This document shows positions 54,326 through 64,000 of a stretch of 64,000 bases of DNA, piece after piece. Source of the stretch: Enchytraeus crypticus. Taxonomy: Eukaryota > Annelida > Clitellata > Enchytraeida > Enchytraeidae. Both the position numbers and the translations under genes were made by a program. How positions within the stretch are numbered: the stretch's first letter is position 1; every line of letters starts with the position of its first letter. Location of the stretch: contig CAJHZI010000518.1 in the NCBI GenBank assembly GCA_905160935.1, forward strand, positions 1,585,001 through 1,649,000, read 5' to 3'. The notes beneath the pieces were generated by a model. It worked only from the letters and a program-made list of their open reading frames with translations, had not been told where the DNA came from and ran no database searches.

Positions 54326-54844
54326 ATATAAAAATGGGTTATAATACCTGCACACTTTCTCTAAATATCTCTAGTTTCTCTATCTAAGTGCTCCTGTTAG
54401 CTTGCTCATTCACGCTCATACTAAAAATTATGACCGAAATGATTTTTATTGGGAACCTAATGACAACATAAGTTCTCTTATTAATAAAGAAATTAGCTTA
54501 GGCAAGACTATTCGATGTTGTGTCTTTTATAAAGATATTTAAGTTATTCTCAGAAGTTGTTCTTAAGAATTCTATTAACAAAATAATTTTAAGGAGCATT
54601 TTACATTTCTGAAACTGAAACAGCTACATTTTGTTTATGTAACTTGGACAGCATATGAAAAACATTTGTAACAAAATCTGATACTACTAAAAATATTCAT
54701 ACTTTTGTCAGGGGGTCATTTTTGCGCTAGTCTGTATGATATTAGCGATCTCATTAGGTATATTTTTCAAATGCACTGAGCCTCGCCACAGGCAAATTAT
54801 ATTTCAGAGAAAACATTGTACCCGATGCTCTTGATATCATTATC

Positions 54845-55015
54845 TTATAGTGTATGCTGATAAACGGCAGGATATAGTAATTGTTCAGACACACGTCTGT
54901 TAATTAACAGGATAGAAGTTCGAGTCTTAGCCGGACTTTCCCTAAATGTGTCCGTGTGCTTATGCGAAAGGTCGCTAAATTTAGTTGTCTAACTTTCATG
55001 GTTTAAGCTCGAGGT
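54845..55015 (+). repeat. tRNA-derived SINE fragment, family G
   Basis: GATAGAAGTTCGAGTCTTAGCC is box B-like and is followed by GGACTTTCCCTAAATGTGTC and TCTAACTTTCATGGTTTAAG. Confidence 0.4.
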
Positions 55016-55205
55016 ATAGAATGGGTCTATTTACTATCATAAACAATTACTGAATGTACAATTATTAAAAAAGAATCAGTCCAGTGTAGATAAGAAACCA
55101 CTTAAAAAGATAATATATAGGACAAAAGTAAATCACTTTAAAACCTCCATGATCGCATTAAAAGCACCAATAACATTAATAACATTCCGTCAATACACAT
55201 ACACA

Positions 55206-55420
55206 CATTAGGGAACAGGATTTAGCGCACTTAGTTCAGCAATGGCTTTATAAACATAGTTAAGCAATGTAAGGCTACGTTAGTACTTGGATGGGCTTGG
55301 AAGACTTTGGAAGACTCAGTGAGAGCTGAGAACTTTGAACTAAACACCAGGAAGTTGAAAGGTTATTCTTAATCAGCGCTGACTGCAATATACTGCACTG
55401 CCGTGCGATAAGGATTAAAT
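55206..55420 (+). repeat. 5S rRNA-like SINE, second copy
   Basis: GGATTTAGCGCACTTAGTTCA, GTTAAGCAATGTAAGGCTAC and GTTAGTACTTGGATGGGCTT keep the 5S order; GTTAGTACTTGGATGGG is identical to typical 5S rRNA. The tail GAAAGGTTATTCTTAATCAG ... GACTGCAATA matches 33873-34085. Confidence 0.65.
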
Positions 55421-55424
55421 AGGC

Positions 55425-56520
55425 AACTATTATAATTATTATTATAATAGTATAATTATTATTATAATAATATGATAATTAATCATGGACACAAGGAAAT
55501 AAAGAAAAGCTTCAAAAACAGCAACCTGAACCAGGAATAATTAGCACCAGCTTCTATTGTGTGTGAAATCAAAAGGAAATAAAAACATTTTTATCAATCA
55601 TCCATAAATAACTTATAAAAGCTTGTAACAACGCGTCAATACTTCATGTCCAAGGCGAATGCCAAATCCATTAGAGCTACCTCGAAGGGTTGGACTTTCA
55701 AACCTTTGACCTTGCAACTTCATAGAAAGGATAACATCGTTCCGTTAAGATAAACATATTAATAACTAACAGAAGCTCAATTATTTATATAATGTCATAA
55801 ATTCAATCAAAATATAACTACACAATAAATTTTTAAGCAAAAACTAAAAGTAGTGCATAACAAAGATTTCGTAGGAAAAGTACAGTATTAAACTATAACA
55901 ATAAAGTGAAAATATTTATTTATAGACTAACAGTTAATTTTTTATATAATTTAATTAATTTATCACAACATATAGAATAATAAGTTAGACACAGACGGAA
56001 AGGTACATTACAAAATTGCATGCATGTGTGAAGCGGTAAAAAGGCTAAATATCATATCAGTTAATAACATATAAATGTCATTTCAAACTAAATCAGTGAT
56101 CTCATTTTTCAAATAACGCCTCTTAATAGTATTTAAAAAATGATATAATTATCTATTTTAAAAGTCTACATGATCAAATAAAGGTTTCCTGAGGAAATAA
56201 CACTGTAAATCTGTAATTGAGCAGCTTAAAAAAGAGACAATGACACCACACAAATATGAAAACGCTAAAGATGAAAGCTCAGAAAATGAAATATATACAA
56301 AATAGATTTCTATGCTTAAGTATAGCGGATTAAATAAGTTAAGGGCGATCCATAAGAATAAAAAGCTAAAGAGAATTAAAGAATTTAAAATTGTGTACGT
56401 TACTATATGTAAAGCGTTTCCAATATCGTTATTGAAATATATACATATTCAAATATACTGTTGAAATTCATACAATAATTGTTATAGCACCAGTCTACAA
56501 TCATACAATGGTAGGTATCA
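55425..56520. other. Intergenic, nothing recognised
   Basis: An ATT/ATA-rich run at 55425-55475; otherwise no feature. Confidence 0.45.
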
Positions 56521-56524
56521 TATA

Positions 56525-56645
56525 ATGTAGGGTCATAAATGCTAGGTATATATTGTAGGTATCTACAATCATATAATGTAGGGTCATAAATGCTAGGTAT
56601 ATATTGTAGGTATCTACAATCATATAATGGAGGGTCATAAATGCT
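56525..56645. repeat. Tandem repeat, 51-bp unit, about 2.5 copies
   Basis: AGGGTCATAAATGCTAGGTA ... TGTAGGTATCTACAATCATA repeated; copies differ at a few bases. Confidence 0.85.
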
Positions 56646-56679
56646 GAAACTATTCTTAATGTTTACGATTAGTTTTCTC

Positions 56680-57060
56680 TCACTCTCTCAGTGCACCGCC
56701 TATTGACAGGTCCAAAAGCTTATATTCCTCCTCATATTTCATTCCCCTGCTTTTCTCTTCATATCAACGTACGAACTATCTATCAGATCATCCAAAATCC
56801 CAAGTTTCGACATTCCTCTAACCTTTCTCTAACATTTCTTTCTCTAACTTTTTCTTTCCATTCTTCATTCAACTATCTCTTTCAGTAAACTGCATATTCC
56901 GCGAACTTCTTAGTTCTTCACATTCCTTGTGATTTTTATCAATTGTCCATTTATATAACCCTAGAACTTCTTCGATCGTAAGTTTGTCAGTCTATTTGAT
57001 CTCCATTTTTCCCCATAGCCGCATTCGAATGCTTCCATTTTCCTGATATCCTCCTTTCTT
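56680..57060 (-). mobile_element. LINE 3' end, antisense
   Basis: TCTCTCAGTGCACCGCCTAT-TGACAGGTCC then a CT-rich block in the order of the 24860 copy. Confidence 0.5.
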
Positions 57061-57669
57061 GTTACTACGTCTACGTTTCGTTTATAATTTAACCAATACT
57101 TAGTTAATTAGTCCATAAATTTACCAAATTATTCTAATAAAACATGGAATGTTTAATTGTTCATTTTAAAAATTAAGCTTGCGATTTTGAATCTCAAATA
57201 TTTTTATCCCTAGAATGGCATGCGCTATTTTAAGTTTAATGATCGCATAATTAAAAATGAGACGTAGACTTTTGGCTTGACACTAGGACTGCTCGGCGTT
57301 CTAGCTCAGGGAAGAAGACCTCAAGGTGTAAAATTTTTTAGAAAGAAATTAAAAAGTAAGTTAAGTATTGCAAAATGTGCCAATACTGTAGTAAACTTTA
57401 ACCGCAGCTGTCCTGCTTGTAAAAACAAAATAAATATACAGTAGTAATTATTAGCTGGCAGCAAATTTTTAAACCATAAAGTCTAATTTCTATATATTTC
57501 TAAGAAATGTTTTAATATTAAATTTACAAATATGACCAATTCTATGATGGTTTATTAAACATTGGCAGTGTAATAAGCATTCCAAGATATCTAAAAGTGA
57601 ATTGAAAAAGAATATTATCAAAGTAAGTCATACACTGATGACGAGAAAATTATACAATAGTGTTCCCGT

Positions 57670-58480
57670 CAGCGATATGAATTCTGCTGTAGAAAGTCTT
57701 TCCCGTTTCTTAGAAGATATTCATGTACAGTACATTAGTGGATGGACGTTAGAAGATTAAAACTGAACGCTGATGAAACGCCATCATATGGACCGGTGAT
57801 AGTAGGCAGACAGCCAAGACAACGATTAATAACATATGTGTTTCTGGTTATCAAAAACAAATCTATGGCATTTGTGTACCTGGTTATCACTTGTTCAGTT
57901 ATCAAACACAGTCAAAGATCTGGGTGCGAAAATGGCCTCTAGTTTGGCAACGAGCGATCATATAAACTCAACATGCAGGTCTTGCCTATTTCACTTCCCC
58001 TCCAGATACATCTACTCCAGCGCAGCCTTACCCAACAATCTGTTCACACGTATTGGTAACGCTTTTAGCAGCAGTCCGCTTGAAGAACACTGGTTCCTAA
58101 TTCCTCTGATACATCTTTCCAGTTCCTCTTGAAGTACAGTAATACAATATTTCATCTTTTGTCTACAAAATCTACACGACCAAGCGCCTACAAGTCTAAG
58201 GGACATCTGTATACGAGTCCCTAGATTGCCGGGACGCAAGATCCTGCGATCAGCTGATATTATGGTACTCTGTGTTACGGGTTAGAAACGAAGATGGGTT
58301 CAGGGCTTTCGCCATCTTTGGGCCCAACCGTCTGGAATAATCTTTCAATCAGTCTGCGACAATCGGAACTTCATATTTTCAGCTTCCAAAAAACTGAAAA
58401 TTGTCATATTTGAGCGCAGAATTAAGTGCACAAGCGCCACTGTGGTATAGAGCAGATCTTATATAGATGAACTTAACTTA
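57670..58480 (+). mobile_element. LINE reverse-transcriptase remnant (CR1/L2-like)
   Basis: Frames read AVESLSRFLEDI, DVRRLKLNADETPSYGPV, VKDLGAKMASSLATSDHIN, CRSCLFHF and, further on, FAIFGPTVWNNLSISLRQSE. These follow the RT order of L2/CR1 LINEs (RLKLNxxKTE, VKDLGVxxDSxLxxxxHI, FGPxxWNxLPxxLR). Several shifts and stops. Confidence 0.65.
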
Positions 58481-58489
58481 ATGAATTTT

Positions 58490-59430
58490 TGCTCAACAAT
58501 ATATTATCGATTGATCATAAAACGAGACTCAATGATGGTTGCCCTTAATTATTATTATTTGTCCAGTTAAACATATTAATATTCTTTTCATAATGTCTTG
58601 TCCACAGGGTTCTTTCTACACACATGAGCTGGGAAAATATCCAACCTGCAACATTTTCAGTAAAGCGTATTTTATATTGTGCAGTGGAATAGTTTAAGGT
58701 ACATCGTAACTCATAACATTATTACAAAATATTAAAGTTAAATTGAGTTAATGTTTTATGTAATCATTCTCAAAATCAAAAGGGACATCAATTTTTGACG
58801 AATTCGAGCATTGCTCTGTAAACTTAATAAATTTTCACAAATATGAATGGTAGGAGAGTTTTACAAATGTCAGGGGTAGAGGAAGCAGTATTATAAGAAT
58901 TAATATGAGCTCCTAGAGTACTCTCTCGAGGATCCTATCAGTGAAGGCAACTAGCACCTAGTGGATGAATTCTCAGAAGATTTTGATATCAAGAGCAAGT
59001 CTATTGTATCGATTTATCATGAAGGGGAGGATCTCACCATTGACATAATATTCTGTCCCCTATGGTCATAGGCGAAAAAATTTGTCATAATTAGGTGTCA
59101 GCTAAGGAGTTCGTCAGTTTTATTATTGCATTGTTTTTATGTCCTATGTTTAGCATTCAACATTACAAAATATTCTTATATATTCATATCAATCTCGCTT
59201 TTGCTTAGTCGCTTCTTACGATAGGCGTAGTTAACGGTTGGTCTAGTCTTCAGTGTCCCGGACACAACACGGGAATCCATTTATCACTGAATAAGAATTT
59301 CACTTATAAATAGGGCCTATACTGTATAATCAACATTAACTGAAATCTTAAACTATTATTTTTACGATCAAAAATATTAAAGAAGACATACTGTATAAAG
59401 TCACATTTCCCATATTCATCAAAATGAGAA
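58490..59430. other. Intergenic, nothing firm
   Basis: 59190-59285 is a reverse end of repeat family B (GACACAACACGGGAA). Otherwise unassigned. Confidence 0.4.
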
Positions 59431-59439
59431 ATGTGACAA

Positions 59440-59985
59440 GGAAATAAACAGAAGAACAGCCATGGCTAACGAGGCATACAACAGAATGTCAAAGATTTTT
59501 AGAAGCCATAAATTATCAATTGATACAAAAAAAGACTTCTTCAATGCTATATTCAAACAATATTGTTATATGGAAGTGAAGTTTGGACAATCTCTTCCGC
59601 AATGGAATCGAAACTTAAAGGCAACAGAGATGCGGTTCTATAGAAGAATGCTGCGCGTATATCTTATAAAGATCACGTTAAAAATGAAGATGTTCTACAA
59701 AGAATGTCAACTTGTCGTGACCTTTTGAACCGAATACGACGACAACAAATGAAATTTTTAGGACACATTATGCGGAACAAAATTGTTGAAAATACCATAG
59801 TGACAGGAATAATAGAAGGAAAAAGATGCAAGGGTCGAGAACGAATGACGTGTATTAAGAGTCTTAGCAAATGGATGCAGTTAATGAAACAGAGATGATC
59901 AGAGCAACAAATGAACAGAGACATATGGAGGAATATGAGCATGACCGCCCAGGCTTGGGACAGGCACGGCACTTAGAGAAGAAGA
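59440..59985 (+). mobile_element. LINE 3' end (RT C-terminus), second type
   Basis: Frames read GNLKATEMRFYRRMLR-type residues (RNLKATEMRFYRRML), KNEDVLQRMSTC, RIRRQQMKFLGHIMR and EGKRCKGRERMTCIKSLSKWM. This is the C-terminal end of Jockey/RTE-like LINE proteins. Two frames are used, so it is broken. It lies just downstream of the Vav SH3 exon. Confidence 0.7.
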
Positions 59986-60042
59986 AGTGTAAAAAGTATA
60001 TGAAAACTGTATGTTCATGTCAATTTCTTACAGTAGGCCTAC

Positions 60043-62636
60043 CTTATCATTGATTCTGCCCATCCACCAACCATTAGCGTCATCGGCTTTACTGATAATT
60101 TCCACTCTATCCCCTACCTTAAGCGACAACTCGGTTGAAGTACGAGCAGAGAAGTTGCGTTTAATATAATGGAATTCTATAGCATCTTCGTTCTTTCCGG
60201 AATGAGCTGTGAGAAAATAGTGTACATTAACATTGAGAAAGATTAAGTTTTAACATACAGTTCCTCCCAAAGGAAGAATGACAGAAAAATCTACAAAGAA
60301 AGAGCAACGGAATCCCAACCAACCGTGCACCAACGCCAAATCTATAGTACAACTACTAGCAATGGTCATTATAGCACATAGCACATACGTATATTAATGG
60401 CCATTCATGTGAAACATTTATATCAGAAAGTGATAGCATTATGGCTCGTTTTTAGATCTGATTTGGAGTAGGCCTGCTTTTTAGAGATACAAAAAATAAA
60501 AAAGGAAGACACATTGGAAGATATACGTAAAAATATGATATTGTTGAAAATCTTGCGGAGAAATCATAGTTCAGGGATTCAATACCGGAAAATTGTCGCC
60601 TTCAACAGATGGCGAAGAATACAGTATATAACAAAGTTGCTAAAGGAAAGAACCTATAAAGAGATTTTACCGAATTCATTGATACCTCTATTGAGCTTTT
60701 GTTGACATCTTTAACTAGATTTATCATTGTTAGACCATTGGTGCTGGCCGCAGCTACACTGCAAATGAATGGCTTACACTATTTTAAGCTGTAATTTAAA
60801 AAAAAATCGTTACAATACTTTAATATCTGCTAAAAAAGTTCCTTGTGGTGAAAAAATATCTATGGTACTGTCTTCTAAATATGCCTATTACTGAGAGAGA
60901 CCTTGGGAATTCTCCTCAGAAGCCATATTTTCCCAAATCTACAGGTTAAACTAAGGTGTGAATAAGGTACACGTATAGCCTTCCGTGAAGTTATTAACCG
61001 TTTGATTGATGGAGTGCTCCATATTGACGGCGTAAACGAAATCTGAGTAGAATTTGAGTAGGTACCTTGGGCCTATCACTTCACAGAATTCTGGAGAGAG
61101 AAAGAGAGAGAGAATGGTTAAAAGAATTACGGTACGTTTCAACATGTACACTGAAAATACAACTACAAATACATAATTTCTGACTGAATTTTAGGTTTAA
61201 CGTCCTCTAAAATGTTATAATTATATTGAGCCAGCTCTAAATGTCTGTCTGAAGTTACGCTGAGCGTCATGATTCATATTTAAAACTAGAATATACCCGT
61301 GTGCAAAAGTGTACACATCTAGGAAAATTGTCTATTTTAACTGAATCTGGAGTTGAACTCTAACCTCTCAATCCTCAGGCTACGTTCTACTAAAGTAGCA
61401 AGGACTCTCAATAAAGAAATATCTAAAAATTCCCCATATCTGAAAAAGATGTTTTCAATATAGGCCTAAATGTCGTCAGTATGCCTACATTGCCTCAATT
61501 TAATAAAATAGGTATGGCGATGGATAAAAAGTTATTGATATCAATATCTAAAAATTTATTATTTGAAAAATTTATTTTAAATATAGGTATAAAAGTTGAC
61601 TATATAGGCATACAATCATCATCATCATCATCCTCCCTTGAATCCCAGTTTAACTAAGGTCGGGATACGAATAGGCTGTCTCAAATCCATCTATTTATCT
61701 ATAAATTTATGCATTACAATGCATCAATTTAATATAATCGGTATAGAATATAGTCAATAATCGAAATAATCGAATAATAGTCAATAATCAAAAATATAAT
61801 CGGTAGGATCGGTATAGAAATTCAATATACAGGCTGCGACAAAAAATTGGCAACCAAAAAGAAAATTTTCCATAATTTGTGTATCTGATGTCTGCTTGTC
61901 ATGAAAATTTCCAAGATTATTCCTGGTCCAATTATACGCAATTCCTCAAAATGTCATCGAATTATATTTACTCCAAGTCGAGTTATACCCTCCTTTACAC
62001 GTCAACCCTACTTTACATGACTAAATTTCTCAATTAGTCACAGGTTTAATTATTAACTGTTGTTGAACCTAAAAAGGACTGTATGGTTATTTTATTAAAA
62101 ATTATTCTAACGAAGTAAATTTTCTAAATAGCCGATCTAATGATAGAGTCGAAATTACTGTTACGAGTCTTATGACCCTGTTATAAACTTTCATACTGGA
62201 TATATGAATTTAAGTAGAGAATGAACAAATGATAGAGTTATAATTAGCGTTACTATTGAGGAATTTTAAATATGAATAATGACGCTCAGCATTACGTCCG
62301 ACAGACAGACTTACAGACAGAGCTGGCTCAATATAATTATAATAATTCATAGATGGTTAGAGCTCTATCATGACGCTGAGTTAAAATAGATTATTTTTCC
62401 AAGATGCGTGCAATTTTACACACGGGTACATTATACTCTGAAAATACTGTGATAATATGTAAAGTTTCAAGGAAATTAGGGCCTATAGAGATTTCTTAGG
62501 AACGTGTCAGTGTCAGCTTGTTACAGTACAAACCCGACGTATTTAACTGAGCTTCTCTGAAAGGTATTAGCAACACTGTGTCCAGTTCGGAGAAAATGTT
62601 GCGTAGAGAATTTCGGCGATAGTATGCCACCAAATC
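60043..62636 (-). CDS. VAV: Vav-family guanine nucleotide exchange factor, two 3' exons (partial gene)
   Basis: Exons complement(62534..62636) and complement(60043..60206). The first starts in phase 0 after an acceptor ending TTTTAG and encodes the end of an SH2 domain (DLVAYYRRNSLRNIF... then LLIPFRE). This matches the C-terminal SH2 helix and strand of Vav proteins (human ELVEFYQQNSL, LQFPFKE). It ends in phase 1 at a GTTTGT donor. The next exon starts after CTCACAG, completes that codon and encodes an SH3 domain (RNFSARTSTELSLKVGDRVE, NGWWMGRINDK), ending at AAG|GTAGGC. SH2 followed directly by SH3 is the Vav C-terminus. Vav proteins activate Rho/Rac GTPases downstream of tyrosine kinases. 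Human Vav also splits the SH3 just before the GWFP strand, so one more exon is expected at lower coordinates; I did not find it. Earlier exons should lie above 64000. Confidence 0.82.
60210..62530. other. VAV: Vav intron with repeats
   Basis: 60940-61115 is repeat family B (ending GAGAGAGAAAGAGAGAGAG), 61230-61420 repeat D in reverse, 61615-61690 an antisense LINE tail, and 62280-62345 part of repeat D. No further exon seen between the SH2 and SH3 exons. Confidence 0.5.
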
Positions 62637-62639
62637 CTA

Positions 62640-63830
62640 AAATATACAAGTATATTCATATTAGTTGAATGTGTTGTCCAAAGCTTAACAGTTTTAAGAA
62701 ATTATTTCAGATACTGTAAACAATGCTAAGGAAATTAAAAGCCTTATGACTATGACCCGATGACCGCATACATGTGTAACGATGCCTTGTGTGCAATACG
62801 CGTTAATCGATTGAGTACAACCGTAGTCTACAGTTGTCTACTGTAGTTATTGAATGAACTATTTATTTATTTGCTATTTATTTATTTATTTATTCATCAC
62901 ATCAAACACTAGAAAGGTAGGCTAATCAAATAGAAAAGGGAAATACAGAGACGTTTCTGTGAACGGAATATACATGTACAAGCCACACAGCGCTTACATA
63001 TTCCGGATGTAGTTCATTAAAAGTAGAAAATTAAAATAAAAAGCTTAATTAATAAAATTATAGTAGCATACAGAAATAGGTAATCACAGAAATAGATGAA
63101 ATAAATTCACTACACAAATTCAGTATACATGCAAATACAATTAAAAACAATTAGAGCAATATTTCAAAGATTTACGTATATCAGCTATACTATAGATATC
63201 GCCAAGCTCTCATAGATTTGAGCTGGCCTATGAAATCAAATAAAACAAGGACGGTAATAGAAGATTTTATTACTCGAGAGATATTGAAAGACCAAAATAG
63301 CTAAGTAAGAAATAAATTAATAAAATCGTACATCGTACATAAATGGCAATATGTAAAACATCTCATTTTGAGGCACCAGGTCATAATCGACCTCTCGTGA
63401 TCACACAGACAAAATCTTAACTTCATTCTATCAGTGGTTGATTTGAGAACAGCTTTACACCTTTCTGAATTTCACACTGATCTGTACTTACAAATTCAGT
63501 TTAAATTCTCCTTGCCGATTGACATAGAAAGTTCTCATTAACTTGATCAGAGGAAATATATAAAATCGCGTATAACCAATATTCCAGAACATAACAGATA
63601 AGTTAACTGCAAATAGGCTTTAAAAAGGTATTGGCGGCAGAAACGATTTTTTTTTTTTTTTTTACATATTACTAATAATATGTAATAAGATAATAATGTA
63701 ATTCGGGTGTAAGTAGCGTTAAGTAGATTCAATGAACGCCGAAAAGAGTAAATCATTACTTTACTACATTGCATTGGAAGATTTATCATTTATTTTCGTT
63801 GATGTAATTAGCCATTGATACACTAAGTAA
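62640..63830. other. Presumed Vav intron, nothing recognised
   Basis: The exon with the first part of SH2 (expected FLVR-type motif) was not found here. 63648-63663 is a T run. Confidence 0.4.
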
Positions 63831-63834
63831 GATT

Positions 63835-63960
63835 TGGGCTAAGACGATGTCATCTAGGCACATTGTTCGTCAACGGATTAGTAGGTGCAGGTTTCAAATC
63901 CAGTGCTCTCCCGTCACTGACAACCTATCAAGCAGAAAACTGACGCTAAATTTGATTTAA
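63835..63960 (+). repeat. SINE family A, diverged
   Basis: GGGCTAAGACGATGTCATCTAG, GCAGGTTTCAAATCCAGTGCT, CCCGTCACTGACAAC, GAAAACTGACGCTAAAT. Confidence 0.6.
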
Positions 63961-64000
63961 AAAGTCCAATCTTTTAAACTTAGAACAATTACATTTTAAA

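Noticed and set aside
60295-60330. Minus-strand TVGWDS codons as the missing Vav SH3 exon
   Set aside because: They lie upstream of the SH3 exon in transcription order and do not continue as FPSNYV.

Overview
This is a window of an AT-rich animal nuclear genome. It has multi-exon genes with GT-AG introns, many LINE and SINE copies, MITEs and long (TA)n runs, and no bacterial-type operons. The gene set (a two-pore K+ channel, aspartyl aminopeptidase, an animal-type double-domain 6-phosphofructokinase, and a Vav-family exchange factor) is metazoan. The repeat landscape, including a frequent TAGGCCTA palindrome, would fit an invertebrate, but I cannot name the lineage from the sequence.

Layout. 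1-2990: repeats and a presumed 5' intron or flank. 3029-7964 (+): a complete three-exon CDS for a 450-residue K2P/TWIK-type channel. 7182-34808 (-): aspartyl aminopeptidase (DNPEP) in 14 recognisable coding exons; only the very short start exon is missing. The two genes converge and are interlocked: the last coding exon of DNPEP lies in the last intron of the channel, and the last exon of the channel lies in the last intron of DNPEP. 34.8-48.3 kb: intergenic or upstream sequence with no recognised coding exon; it holds a probable solo LTR, a hAT-like element inserted into a SINE, MITEs and microsatellites. 48297-50768 (+): an intact 823-codon phosphofructokinase without introns. 50.8-60.0 kb: repeats, including two LINE reverse-transcriptase remnants. 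60043-62636 (-): two consecutive exons of a Vav-family gene (end of the SH2 domain and most of the C-terminal SH3 domain); the rest of that gene is not recognised here, and its 5' part should lie beyond the right edge.

The genes are not an obvious pathway: an ion channel, a cytosolic peptidase, a glycolytic enzyme and a Rho/Rac GEF. The notable biology is architectural: the interlocked convergent pair, an intronless PFK, foldback duplications inside a LINE, a 3'UTR segment copied into a neighbouring minisatellite, and several small mobile-element families (tRNA-derived SINEs, a 5S-rRNA-like SINE, hAT-like non-autonomous elements). All exon boundaries were read by eye from splice consensus, phase agreement and family similarity; no alignment was run.
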